Source: Achatina immaculata (Eukaryota; Mollusca; Gastropoda; Stylommatophora; Achatinidae). From it: a stretch of DNA of 64,000 nucleotides. The DNA lies in assembly GCA_009760885.1 (NCBI GenBank), contig CM019718.1:27525633-27589632 (forward strand), in the 5' to 3' direction. Shown here piece after piece: positions 11,299-22,734 of the stretch. A program made the translations under genes and the position numbers. The notes under the pieces were generated by a model. The model did not search any database. It had not been told where the DNA came from and saw nothing but the letters and a program-made list of their open reading frames with translations. How positions within the stretch are numbered: position 1 is the first letter of the stretch; each line of letters opens with the position of its first letter.

Positions 11299-12204
11299 AC
11301 GACACTGAATGGAGACAGACCTCAGACGTCAGTTATTCCACCAGGATCCAGTACATCCATCAGTCACTGCCATCTTGGTTCATATCCGCAGCATAGCTGC
11401 CAGCAAATAAACTACCACCGGCCTCATCGCCACCAGCTCCAGCAGCCTTGTCTCATAATAACCCCCTATGGTCAAGTGCCTGCCCATACATCCACCCTGG
11501 TCGTGCCCCAGCGGTCGCGGTACGGGCCCAACCATTACCGCAAACTTGACGGCGCTTGTAGCTCATCGAGCGTGGCCAACAGCGACCGGTCCCCGGTGTA
11601 CGAGTCCATAGGCGACGCTGACTCAATCAAGGAGCGAGGCAGAGGACGAGGGGCCTCGGTATCTGAGTGCGAGTTCTGTGAGTGCGGAGGGGACCACAGC
11701 AGTGACCAGAGCGCCTATGCAGGCTACCACGACCCCATCGTTCTTGAAGATCATCAGGTTCGAGGCGGAATTTGCATGGATAAATTAGGTCATCCCGTCG
11801 TCAAGGGATACAGTGACTCAAGGTCATCTTGCCTGACGCAGGCTCAAGATGAGCCCCCTGGGCCATGCCCTCCTCTTTTCATGGACGATTATTATGATGA
11901 TAAGTGCCCACAGACTCTGCCACTTCGCCCACTTCGGAGTCATTCCGACAGGGAAGATAACAAATCATCGAACTATCCGAATATTGAACCAGACGAATTA
12001 TCCCCCTTGAATCGCAAAACCAGCGGTAACCAAACTGACAGTGAAGGGGACATTAAATCAGACATACGCAGACGGCCATCTTCTGGAAGTTGTTATAGCA
12101 ACGGAGGCTCCAATTACAAGGAAGGCAACTTACCTAGTCAAAGACGAGTCATTCCGGCTTTACACGCCCATTATTTCGTGGCCTCCACAGAAGAAATCAG
12201 CTGA
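11299..12204 (+). CDS. terminal exon, unidentified protein (tail-like)
   Basis: An acceptor (ATTTCATTTCGCAG) ends at 11298, and the phase-0 frame is open for 301 codons to TGA at 12202-12204. The first residues read TTLNGDRPQTSVIPPGSS. The sequence is hydrophilic, without a membrane segment: a His/Gln-rich stretch (YHRPHRHQLQQ, about residues 40-50), a Ser/Arg-rich region with SPVYESIGD, a Cys pair block ECEFCECGG, then an acidic Ser/Asn/Asp-rich end closing with VASTEEIS. Third-position G+C is clearly higher than in flanking DNA, which supports real coding. Composition suits the cytoplasmic tail of a receptor or adhesion protein, and YESI fits a tyrosine-based Y-x-x-I signal; both are inferences. 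I do not recognise the family. Upstream exons must lie left of this exon, possibly including 9989-10109. Confidence 0.6.
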   Translation, partial: TTLNGDRPQTSVIPPGSSTSISHCHLGSYPQHSCQQINYHRPHRHQLQQPCLIITPYGQVPAHTSTLVVPQRSRYGPNHYRKLDGACSSSSVANSDRSPVYESIGDADSIKERGRGRGASVSECEFCECGGDHSSDQSAYAGYHDPIVLEDHQVRGGICMDKLGHPVVKGYSDSRSSCLTQAQDEPPGPCPPLFMDDYYDDKCPQTLPLRPLRSHSDREDNKSSNYPNIEPDELSPLNRKTSGNQTDSEGDIKSDIRRRPSSGSCYSNGGSNYKEGNLPSQRRVIPALHAHYFVASTEEIS

Positions 12205-13990
12205 TAATTTCCTCCACAATTTATGATAGCACAGCGAAAAGAAATATTAGCTAATGTTCAGTTTTCCTTCGCCAGAAGGTACATCAGCTTCAGTCTTGAT
12301 CCACTTTCTTTGTAAAGGGGCAGTTTTTTTCAAGAATTATTTCAACTGTCTGTGGCATTCACACAAAAGAAATACATTGAAATTGAAAGGAGTTAAGTGT
12401 AGAAATATTTCTCTCCATTTTGAATTGCTAAACATGCAAAATATAAGAAATAATTTTTTTTTTTAAAGTAATATCAAAATGAGTATCATTTTCTGTTGGG
12501 GGTATCATGAAGTTCATGTTGGGGGTATCATGAAGTTCATTCTTAATCTGTTTTTTCTTCTTCTTCTTTTCTGAAGTATAGATAACTGTACTAATGTGAT
12601 GGCATAGTTTTAAATGGTCTGCAAAACATAACTGGTCAAGACTCCAGCACATTTCCTCATGACAGTTCTTGTAGCAGGCTGGTTTAGTCATTCAGCTTGG
12701 CTGATGGATATGGGCCATTGTGGTTCCCCTTGTTGGATTCTGCCAAGAGATATGGTTCTTGGATCCACGCTGGGTCTTCACTCAAACCACCTTCCCTCTG
12801 TCATTTTGCCCGGGTTGCAACATTTATCAGAGCCTCAGCTGCAAAGAACTATGGTTCTTTGTTCAAAAGAACAATCAAAAACAAGATTCAAGTTTTTTTC
12901 CCTTCTTTTAATACAGACAATCAGTACAAACTAGTTTTTTTCCTGTATGACTTCACATTTTTGTTCATTATAATGCTCTTTAGCAGTCAAGACTGTCACC
13001 TTTTACAAATCATTGTCTGTTTGGTTTTTTGTTTTTTTTTTGCACAGTAATCACAGTTAAAAACATGCACCACTGAAAAGGTGAGCAAGAGACCATATTC
13101 TGACCACCATTCTTGCAGTCATGACGTCGTGATGGTTTCGTACTGACTTGTGTTCACATTTCTGACCACCATTCTTGCAGTCATGACTTTTGTGATGGTT
13201 TCGTACTGACTTGTGTTCACATTTTATACACACTTGTTTCTAATACCAGATTCTGTGGTTGATGGCCATACATCCAGTGAAACCCATTTTGTTTTGAACT
13301 TTAAAGGACAGTCCACTTGAACTGATGACAATGTGGATACAAACAGAGAAGATGGCTAGTAACCATTGCTCATGGCTGTTAAATAATAGATCCATGGACT
13401 TGGTGTACTGGACCTTTCCAGCTTATTCCTCTGTTTTTTCTACTGCCCTGTTCTGACTACATGTATTTCATAAATGGTCTGTTGTACACCTACCCTGACT
13501 CCATTCAGATATTGTTTCTGACTCCATTTTTCTATGGCCTGGTTCTAGCTCTAACCAGAAGCTTCATAATGACTCCACTCAGAACCGCTTCCAAATCTTG
13601 ACTCTCCAAAGATAAACTACAAATGTAAGTGCATTCTAGAAAAAAAAGGCATGCTCCAAGTGTAAGTAAATGTAATATGGATGCTAGAATTGTAAAACAA
13701 AACTCACAGGCGTAATACATAAAACAATTAAGGGGCTTAAATTCTTTTTATTGGCAAGTGTAATAAAATAATAAAGATGGGAGTTTTCTTTATATCTTTA
13801 AAAAACTGATTTTAAAAAGTAAGAGAGGTGAAACAAGAGTGCACTGTGCCCTGGAATCATTTCTCTGCTGCCTTTTTCAGCTTATGGACAAACAAGGAAA
13901 TCAGGTCACCCAGGAGTAATCCATCTGAATATCAGAAGTTTTAAAAGTTGAAAGATTCACAAAATTTGTTTCCAGAAGTCATATCTCTGT
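12205..13990. other. probable 3' UTR and downstream sequence
   Basis: T-rich sequence follows the stop codon. It contains a 21-bp direct repeat (12497-12540, core GGGGGTATCATGAAGTTCA) and a 62-bp tandem duplication (13099-13223). AATAAA at about 13762 is a candidate poly(A) signal, but the transcript end cannot be fixed from sequence alone. Confidence 0.35.
13099..13223. repeat. 62-bp tandem duplication
   Basis: Two copies of TCTGACCACCATTCTTGCAG plus the following 42 bases, differing at about three positions around 13126-13130 and 13188-13193. Confidence 0.85.
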
Positions 13991-13994
13991 TAGT

Positions 13995-14312
13995 CTAGGA
14001 AACTATATTCCACGGTTAGCACCACATGTCTGGGAAACTATATGATTGTTCTGCTGATAGCACCATTGGTCTGGGAAACTATATGGTTGTTCCACAGTTA
14101 GCACCATTAGTCTGGGAAACTATATGATTGTTCCTCTGTTAGCACCATTGGTGTGGGAAACTATATGGTTGTTCCACAGTTAGCACCATTAGTCTGGGAA
14201 ACTATATGATTGCTCCACAATTAGCACCATTAGTCTGGGAAACTATATGATTGTTCCTCTGTTAGCACCATTAGTCTGGAAAACTATACGATTGTTCTCC
14301 TTTTAGCACCAT
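13995..14312. repeat. 41-bp minisatellite
   Basis: About eight copies sharing GTCTGGGAAACTATATGATT and GTTAGCACCATT. Units alternate between CCACAG and CCTCTG variants. Confidence 0.9.
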
Positions 14313-15160
14313 TTCTTTTTATGACCTATAGTGAAAAGGTTCTTATGTTTTATGACTTTACCTTAACACAAATAATCAGAATACACTTTTTTTTAATGAG
14401 ATTATGGATAACGAGCGCATTGAGATTATTTAACAAGGCACACCTGCACGTCACAATATGCACTAAGTTTGAAAAAAAAAAAATTGGTATTTCACACTTC
14501 TTTATCCAGCAGTGTGTTGCTTTCACCTACTTTTTTGTGTGTATTTCAGTTTGTTTTAGCAAATATTTGTACTTTCATCATCGTATACATTATATCCTTT
14601 CTTTGGAAATGAGTTTTCTGGTAAATTTTACTGAAACTACCCCGTTCCCTGGTTATTTTTTTCAGGCAGAATGGAAAGTACTCACTGTGTAATAGTAAAT
14701 ATTTGAGTTGTCTCTCTTGTGTAATTTGGAATGTATATATTTAAATCAAACAAATAATTATTCATGATTGATACTTCATTTTCGGAGAATTGATCCATCG
14801 GTCGGATATTAGTTATAAATGAGAAACTCAGAATTAGCTTGCCCATCACACAGAAATTCAGAGAATAAGTGCTTTAAGACTATACAGAATGCATTCAAAT
14901 CTAAGACAATGAACAGATGATTAGATGTGTGTTTTTAGATGTGTTTATCAAGGTTTTGGAGTTTGTTTTTTCTTTTGCATATATTTGAGTTCAGAAGACA
15001 TAAACTATGACTAAACTTGCTGATATATTCTGTATTTTCTGATGTATTCCTGTTCTGCATATGTCCTTCAAGAGTTTTTTACCTGGGGGTACCAAGTGAT
15101 AGGGGATGTAGGATTCGATATCTGAGCAGTTTCTATCTCTGAGAAGTTTGTTTTTAGAAC
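14313..15160. other. intergenic, AT-rich
   Basis: No repeat family or coding exon was recognised. One 123-codon frame (14321-14692) is T-rich and hydrophobic in a way expected of chance AT-rich sequence. Confidence 0.3.
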
Positions 15161-15164
15161 AGAG

Positions 15165-15962
15165 TCTTCTCTCAGCTGTTCTGTTCCTAGCTATCCACGA
15201 ATGAGGACACTGTTCTGTTCTTAGCTATCCACGAATGAGGACACTGTTCTGTTCCTAGCTATCCATGAATGAGGACACTGTTCTGTTCCTAGCTATCCAT
15301 GGATGAGGACACTGTTCTGTTCTTAGCTATCCATGAGTGAGGTAACATCAAGGCAGGACACTGCTCTATTCTTAGCTGTCCATGAGTGAGGTAACATCAA
15401 GGCAGGACACTGTTCTATTCTTAGCTATCCATGAGTGAGGTAACATCAAGGCAGGACACTGTTCTGTTCCGTAACATCAAGGCAGGACACTGTTCAGTTC
15501 TGTAACATCAAGGCAGGACACTGTTCTGTTCCGTAACATCAAGGCAGGACACTGTTCAGTTCTGTAACATCAAGGCAGGACACTGTTCTGTTCCGTAACA
15601 TCAAGGCAGGACACTGTTCAGTTCCGTAACATCAAGGCAGGACACTGTTCTGTTCCGTAACATCAAGGCAGGACACTGTTCTGTTCCATAACATCAAGGC
15701 AGGACACTGTTCTGTTCTGTAACATCAAGGCAGGACACTGTTCTGTTCCGTAACATCAAGGCAGGACACTGTTCAGTTCTGTAACATCAAGGCAGGACAC
15801 TGTTCTGTTCTGTAACATCAAGGCAGGACACTGTTCAGTTCCGTAACATCAAGGCAGGACACTGTTCTGTTCCGTAACATCAAGGCAGGACACTGTTCTG
15901 TTCCATAACATCAAGGCAGGACACTGTTCTGTTCCTAGCTATCCATGAGTGAGGTAATGTCA
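15165..15962. repeat. composite minisatellite (34-bp then 31-bp units)
   Basis: The left part repeats ACACTGTTCTGTTCCTAGCT with ATCCATGAATGAGG. The middle adds GTAACATCAAGGCAG between units. The right part is about fifteen copies of a 31-bp unit (GTAACATCAAGGCAGGACAC plus TGTTCTGTTCC). The last unit returns to the left-part form, so the 31-bp array grew by losing an internal segment of the longer unit. Confidence 0.9.
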
Positions 15963-16034
15963 AGACAGGGCATCTTTTGAAGCACTGCTGGAAGTAGTCC
16001 TGATGCTGATTTCACCAGTCTGGTTCACAGAGTA

Positions 16035-16800
16035 TGAAGATATACTGGGCAATCCATAGAATGGATATAATGATATATTGTGCAATCCACAGAGTGAATA
16101 TAATGATATATTGTGCAATCCACAGAAGGGATATAACAATATATTAGACAATCCATAGAGGTGATATTATGATATATTAGGTAATCCATAAAGTATGATG
16201 ATTTATTGGGCAACCCATTGAGGGGTATGATGATGTACCAAGTCTGTGGAGGAGGTATGAGAATATATTGGGCATTCCATAGAGAGGGTATGAGGTAAGG
16301 ACATACTGGGCAGTCCATAGAGGGTATGAGATTTTAGTAGGTAACTCATATGAAGTATGAGGATATTGTTTGGCAATCCATAGGGGTATGGGGATATACT
16401 GGGCACCTCATAGAGGGGGTGTGGGGATTTGCTGAGCAATCCATAAAGGGAGTATTGGGATATACTGACAATGCATAGAGGGAGTATGCAGATATACTGG
16501 GCAATCCGTATGTGGGTGAGGGTAGGGAGGTGGTTAGGATATACTGAACAATTCATACAGGGGGTCTGGGAAAATATTGGGCAATTCATAGGGGGGGGGG
16601 GGAAGGGGAAAATATTGGGCAATTCATAGAAAGGGGGGGGGTTGGGAAAATATTGGGCAATTCATAGAAAGGGGCGGGGGGAGTTGGGAAAATATTGGGC
16701 ATTTCATAGAGGGGGGGGGGGTGGGAAAATATTGGGCAATTCATAGAAAGGGGGGGGGGGGTTGGGAAAATATTGGGCAATTCATAGAGGGAATCTGTAA
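16035..16800. repeat. degenerate minisatellite with G-run units
   Basis: About eighteen copies of a 35-45-bp unit centred on ATATATTGGGCAATCCATAGA. The right end (16585-16790) has five to six units, each with a run of 8-13 G residues. Long open frames on the minus strand are products of the repeat. Confidence 0.85.
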
Positions 16801-17810
16801 TCATGAAAAGGTTAAAAATCCTTGCTTGATGTATTCATCCCTTATGTGCTGGACTGAGAGTTGTTGGCTATCAGATTGTTCCAGTTTGTGTACCCCTTGA
16901 TGCCCTTTGATGTGCCCGATCATTGTAGCCGCCTTTCATTTCCTGCATCATATGATGGGGCACATTCACATATTTTTTGTCTCTGTCTTCCTTCTCTCTT
17001 TCTTTCTCCATTGAGATCTCTGTTGATGGCCCATTTCATTACTTTACATTCTCACTGTAATGTAACCTTCTTTTCATTTATTTCTGCCTTGTGTTACATT
17101 ATTTGATATAACTCTCCAGCTCGAGTCTCTGAAGCTGAATCTCCAAGTACAGAAGCACATGCTCTAGAGTTTCTACTAGAATATTGTCTTGAAGTTCTTA
17201 TTCCATTCCTGCTTGGAAATTCAGGGATTAAAAGAATTTCTGCAGTGAAAATTGGAACTGAAGTTTTACTTTCCATATTTGTTACAAAGTTTATTTCTTT
17301 CTTTGCCATAACTTCTCTGGTGACACCGATTTCTGCTGTTACTATAAATAATGTCTTTAACCCCTTCTCTACTTACATACTTTATGCAAATAAAGACTAG
17401 TAATGGTTTGTGGCATTGATCACAGACAGGGGTCTAGTTTGTTAGTAAAAAAACATAGACTTGTATTAAGAGACATGCTCTTAATACAAAATACATGATG
17501 TGCTTATACAAGTATACACATAAATCTCCAGTCACAGACAGATCAGCTGTCTTGCCAAGTCTAGGGGACTAGTTTCCTTCCAGAAATTCACAAAAATTCA
17601 GTGAGAGTTCTAAAGTTTAATCTAATTTCTTTATCAACATGTTACTAAAATTTTTTTAAAAATGTTTTTCTTTCCAGCAGCCACAATATTTTTTTCATAA
17701 AAGAGCCCCCTTTTTGTTTTTTAAAATTAAAAAAATATAGATCTACCACTCTTCACAATAATGACATGGGCAAATGATATAAGGATGACTTTAAAACAGA
17801 GAAGATGGTT
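16801..17810. other. intergenic, no gene recognised
   Basis: No domain-bearing frame was seen. The 17094-17309 minus-strand frame (72 codons) was examined and not recognised. Confidence 0.3.
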
Positions 17811-17817
17811 AATCATT

Positions 17818-19000
17818 CATTCATTCATTCATTTGCATGTCCCTTGTGGAACTTTGCCTCCCAAACAGCACTCCTGTAGGCCTCTCGGTTGTGAGCAAGA
17901 TGGCCTGCCGCTGATGTGTCCATCTGCAGATCATCAACGATGTCTTGCAGCCATCTTCGCCTTGGTCTTCCTCTCTTTCTTTTTTCCATTATGTACCTTT
18001 CCATGACGGTCTTCTCTAGATTATCATGACGTTTAATGTGTCCAAAATACTTAAGTTTTCTCTCTTTAATCCTCTTTACTAGCCAGCCTTCTTCAATATT
18101 AAGTTCTTGTAGTATAGATATATTTGTTCTTTTTTGTGTCCACGATATTTGAAGAACACTTCTGTAGCATTTACATTCAAAGGCATTTATTTGTTTCTCA
18201 GCTGTTTTGTTAAGTGTCCAGGTCTCACAGGCATATGTTGCAATGGGAAAGATGGTTAATATAAATGATATTTGTAGAATCAGTATTTTATGTACAGATG
18301 TGCCACCATCAATATGGTGATTATCAATATATTTGGCATAGTTACATGGTTTGATCTCCTGTAATTATGAACTTAATCTTGGCAGCCGAGGCTAAGATGA
18401 CGATTTTGAAATCCAGGTCAAGCTGTTAGCAGGCCCTTGTTGGTGTCATCATTTTCTTCAGAGAATAAACGATGTCTTGCAGCCATCTTCGCCTTGGTCT
18501 TCCTCTCTTTCTTTTTTCCATTATGTACCTTTCCATGACGGTCTTCTCTAGATTATCATGACGTTTAATGTGTCCAAAATACTTAAGTTTTCTCTCTTTA
18601 ATCCTCTTTACTAGCCAGCCTTCTTCAATATTAAGTTCTTGTAGTATAGATATATTTGTTCTTTTTTGTGTCCACGATATTTGAAGAACACTTCTGTAGC
18701 ATTTACATTCAAAGGCATTTATTTGTTTCTCAGCTGTTTTGTTAAGTGTCCAGGTCTCACAGGCATATGTTGCAATGGGAAAGATGGTTAATATAAATGA
18801 TATTTGTAGAATCAGTATTTTATGTACAGATGTGCCACCATCAATATGGTGATTATCAATATATTTGGCATAGTTACATGGTTTGATCTCCTGTAATTAT
18901 GAACTTAATCTTGGCAGCCGAGGCTAAGATGACGATTTTGAAATCCAGGTCAAGCTGTTAGCAGGCCCTTGTTGGTGTCATCATTTTCTTCAGAGAATAA
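17818..19000 (-). pseudogene. LINE-C copy with internal 532-bp duplication
   Basis: The plus-strand left edge is an ATTC microsatellite (17814-17832), the LINE-C tail. Minus-strand frames give the same C-terminal block as at 4118 and 8027, then the reverse-transcriptase region upstream. In-frame stops and frameshifts are many. The region 17937-18468 is repeated exactly or nearly so at 18469-19000. Confidence 0.65.
17937..19000. repeat. perfect or near-perfect 532-bp tandem duplication
   Basis: Unit 1 is 17937-18468 and unit 2 is 18469-19000. Both start ACGATGTCTTGCAGCC and end TCTTCAGAGAATAAA or equivalent. I found no mismatch by eye, which implies a very recent event or an assembly artefact. 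Confidence 0.85.
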
Positions 19001-19885
19001 AATTGTGGATCTTCTTAGCGAGCTCAGTCATATAATGAATAACTTGTCGGACCACACTCTGTGGGTCAGGCTTGTATTGTTGTAGGTGTTTGCAGAGAGA
19101 CTACATTCTTATTATGGTCATAATAAAGTTTCATTTGTTGGTTTTGATGAAAGCACCAACATCTTCTGATCATGTTAATGTAACCAATTTTTTCAGTGTT
19201 TTAGCTAAAATGACATATTTAACTAAACTGTACATACTTCACGTATATCTAACATTATCGGCATAATAGATAATGATTTTACATTAGAATCATGTGCAGT
19301 ATTATTTCATGGTTTGGTATTACTGCAGTTCCAAAAACGAATTTGTGGAAAAATGAAGTAAGGAGCTCAGTATGAAGACATTCAAAGTGTTAGAAAGGAA
19401 AATATTTTCCAGATATTTCCAGTAACTGATATTAGTCTCTGAACTACAGAAGAAGATATGGCAGAAGCATAAGCAGATGCTTCAGGAAACGCACTATCAG
19501 AATGTAACACACTGGGAATGAATGTATGCTTGAAGAGCAAGGAAGTGTGAAAAAAGAAATCTTGCTAAAAATAGAACACAAATTCTGGGGAAAAGGCTAT
19601 GGTATAAATGTAAACAGATTCTAAATGAAAGCATACTAGAAACATTAGCATTTTTAAAGAGGTCAAGTCATGTTATAAATGTAAAGAACAACTAATGGAC
19701 AGATTATGTAAAGAACAGAGGAAACAGTGTTCTTTTTTGTGCTAAATTATTTATTGTCTTATGTGAAGCTGAGGAGGTAGATAGAGATATGTGGTTCAGT
19801 TTTACAGAAAGAAAGAAAGGAAAAAAATAAGGCAGAATTTTTTTTTATTTCTGCCTTCGCTTTCCTCCTTCTTTCTGTCTATTTT
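19001..19885. other. intergenic, no gene recognised
   Basis: The segment 19290-19740 has stop-interrupted frames that do not match a family I know. Nothing else was supported. Confidence 0.3.
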
Positions 19886-19887
19886 GT

Positions 19888-20025
19888 GTGTGTCTAAGGA
19901 GAAAAGCGGTTAGCCCATGGCAAGGTCAGTGCTTCAGTGGGGGCACCTCAGTCATCCAGCAGTAGAATTAGGTACCTGGTTTCTCTAAGAGCTAAGGAGG
20001 CAAAAACACTCTGACCACAGCATCA
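19888..20025 (+). mobile_element. tRNA-SINE, left part (split by a minisatellite)
   Basis: Matches the SINE at 22347-22611: a degenerate tRNA-like head, then CAGTCATCCAGCAGTAGAA (compare CAGTCACCCAGCTGTAGAA) and GGTACCTGGTTTCT. It stops within CTCTGACCACAGCATCATCT, where the 22-bp array begins. The right part resumes at 21327. Confidence 0.65.
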
Positions 20026-21329
20026 TCTCAGTCTGAACATAGCATCCTCTCAGCCTGAACATAACATCCTCTCAGCCTGAACATATCATCCTCTCAACCT
20101 GAACATAGCATCCTCTCAGCCTGAACATAACATCCTCTCAGCCTGAACATAACATCCTCTCAGCCTGAACATAGCATCCTCTCAACCTGAACATAGCATC
20201 CTCTCAACCTGAACATAACATCCTCTCAGCCTGAACATAACATCCTCTCAACCTGAACATAACATCCTCTCAGCCTTAACATAGCATCCTCTCAACCTGA
20301 ACATAACATCCTCTCAACCTGAACATAGCATCCTCTCAACCTGAACATAACATCCTCTCAGCCTGAATATAACATCCTCTCAACCTGAACATAGCATCCT
20401 CTCAGCCTGAACATAACATCCTCTCAGCCTGAACATAGCATCCTCTTAACCTGAACATAGCATCCTCTCAACCTGAACATAGTATCCTCTCAACCTGAAC
20501 ATAGCATCCTCTCAACCTGAACATAGCATCCTCTCAGCCTGAACATAGTATCCTCTCAACCTGAACATAACATCCTCTCAACCTGAACATAGCATCCTCT
20601 CAGCCTGAACATAGCATCCTCTCAACCTGAACATAGCATCCTCTCAACCTGAACATAGCATCCTCTCAACCTGAACATAACATCCTCTCAGCCTGAACAT
20701 AGCATCCTCTCAGCCTGAACATAGCATCCTCTCAACCTGAACATAACATCCTCTCAGCCTGAACATAGCATCCTCTCAACCTGAACATAACATCCTCTCA
20801 GCCTGAACATAGCATCCTCTCAACCTGAACATAGTATCCTCTCAGCCTGAACATAGCATCCTCTCAGCCTGAACATAACATCCTCTCAGCCTGAACATAA
20901 CATCCTCTCAGCCTGAACATAGCATCCTCTCAGCCTGAACATAGCATCCTCTCAGCCTGAACATAGCATCCTCTCAGCCTGAACATAGCATCCTCTCAAC
21001 CTGAACATAACATCCTCTCAGCCTGAACATAGCATCCTCTCAGCCTGAACATAGCATCCTCTCAACCTGAACATAACATCCTCTCAGCCTGAACATAGCA
21101 TCCTCTCAACCTGAACATAACATCCTCTCAGCCTGAACATAGCATCCTCTCAACCTGAACATAGTATCCTCTCAGCCTGAACATAGCATCCTCTCAGCCT
21201 GAACATAACATCCTCTCAGCCTGAACATAACATCCTCTCAGCCTGAACATAGCATCCTCTCAGCCTGAACATAGCATCCTCTCAGCCTGAACATAGCATC
21301 CTCTCAGCCTGAACATAGCATCCTCTAGT
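20026..21329. repeat. 22-bp minisatellite born inside a SINE
   Basis: About 59 copies of a 22-bp unit (CCTGAACATAGCATCCTCTC plus AG/AA). The unit corresponds to the SINE segment CTGACCATATCACCCTCTAG. The last 660 bp form two apparently identical 330-bp higher-order repeats of 15 units each (20671-21000 and 21001-21330). Confidence 0.92.
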
Positions 21330-21445
21330 GTGCCATTTGGCCAAGAAAAAATCTGGACACTAACACCATATATTGTCATTCCCCACCCCCCAAAGTTGCC
21401 TTTATGGCATTATAGGGCTAACTTTACCTGTACGTTTTTTTTTTA
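21327..21445 (+). mobile_element. tRNA-SINE, right part
   Basis: Continues the SINE after the array: CCTCTAGTGTGCCATTTGGC, then CACTAACACCATAT and GGCATTATAGGGCTAACTTT (compare GGCATGACAGGATTACCTTT). It ends in T-rich, CTTTACC-like tail sequence. Confidence 0.65.
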
Positions 21446-21466
21446 CCTGTTATCATTTTGTAAATG

Positions 21467-21848
21467 TGAACCATACACAGCAGAAATGTGGTTTATTAGA
21501 AGAATGTTACAAATCCCCTGGACTGCAAAAATAACTAATGAAGAATGTATGAGAAGAGGCGGAGAGACAAAAAATCTTGTCAGAAAGATATGAGAGAGAC
21601 AATGTACTTTCATAGGACATGCAATGAGAAGAGGGGGCATTGAAAATATTATAACAGGAAAAATAGAAGGAAGAAGATCAAGAGGAAGACCAAGAGAAAT
21701 GATACTGGACAGTCTGACGGGATGGTGTGAGAGGAGATCACCAACTGAGCTGATGGCCTGCATGAAGGATCGGATACTCTGGAGAAGCATAATAGCCAAT
21801 GCCAGTCGGCACGGCACATGATGATAATGATGATGATGAACCATACAC
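21467..21848 (+). mobile_element. LINE-A insertion with 12-bp target duplication
   Basis: The 12-bp direct repeat TGAACCATACAC is at 21467-21478 and 21837-21848. Between them is a 358-bp 5'-truncated LINE-A 3' end (21479-21836) with a GATGATGA tail. Translation gives FIRRMLQIPWTAKITNEECM and GRPREMILDSLTGWCERR, with frameshifts. This is the signature of target-primed reverse transcription. Confidence 0.88.
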
Positions 21849-22346
21849 CTCTGTTTACTTCTGCTCCATTAGTACTGATCTTACTGAAATCACTATCACA
21901 CTTACCTTTCACTGTTGTTTTATGTGTATCAAATGGCATGCCACTGAATGTTGAAGAGATGAGATAAAGCATTGATTTATTGAACTTTCATTGTAAGCAA
22001 CTTTGTTTTTTTTTTTTAACTGAATGATTAAGTTCACTTTGAGATCTCAGTCATGCATGTGGTATTTGTCAACATTTATCAGATTGAGAGAGAAATCAGC
22101 AACAAAAAAAAATGTTCATCGATGTCTAAATTTAAGATACAGAAGACTGAACAGAAGTAATATAGAGGTGAATAATTACACATTGAAAATCTAGTTTAAG
22201 AAGAAAAATATGCTAGTAAAACATGATTTTTTTGTGAAAATTACAGCTGTGATTGTTTGTTACGAGACTTCTTTTTTTCTTGGATTATTTTGTGTTTGTT
22301 ATTTTGTACTGGTGTGTAATTACTGGCAGCTTTATTATTTCTGTGG
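21849..22346. other. intergenic, AT-rich
   Basis: Contains T and A runs near 22008 and 22104. No gene was recognised. Confidence 0.3.
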
Positions 22347-22611
22347 CTAGGTGTCTGAGTGGCGAAGTGGTTAGTGCACTGGTCTCTCATAGCGAAGGTT
22401 GGGGGTTCAAATCTGGCCAGAGGCACTCCAGTCACCCAGCTGTAGAAATGGGTACCTGACTTCTTCTGGAGTTGGGGAAGGAAAGGCAGCCAGGCGTGAT
22501 ACTGACCATATCACCCTCTAGTGTGCTGACAGGTCAAGGAAAATATGGGCACTAACACCATATCCCTATGTGCCTCTAAGGCATGACAGGATTACCTTTA
22601 CTTTTACTTTC
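22347..22611 (+). mobile_element. tRNA-derived SINE, full-length-like
   Basis: The head has a Pol III A box (TGGCGAAGTGGTTAG, about 22359) and a B box (GGTTCAAATC, 22404-22413), with tRNA-like spacing. A unique body follows (GTCACCCAGCTGTAGAAATG) and a CTTTTACTTT-type tail. Other copies or pieces are at 19888/21327, 31747-31916 (-), 34525-34772, 39982-40035 and 44285-44529 (-). It resembles a tRNA pseudogene but is not a tRNA gene, because the 3' half of the tRNA is replaced by the SINE body. Confidence 0.85.
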
Positions 22612-22734
22612 TCTGTGTGAGAAAGAATAAGAGAACTGTTCTTGTGTTCAGTCCACAATTGCTATGTTTTTCTTTTCTTTTTTTTTTTTTCTTTTGATAA
22701 GTAAAATATCATTAGTACACATGCATCTCTTGAA

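Noticed and set aside
14321..14692. 123-codon hydrophobic frame
   Set aside because: AT-rich sequence gives Phe/Ile/Leu-rich chance frames. There is no motif, splice context or repeat.
19888..21330. CRISPR-like array
   Set aside because: The 22-bp units are contiguous with no spacers, the genome is clearly eukaryotic, and the unit derives from a SINE.
22347..22420. A tRNA gene suggested by A and B boxes
   Set aside because: The boxes belong to a dispersed SINE with several copies. The 3' half of the tRNA is missing and the tail is retroelement-like.
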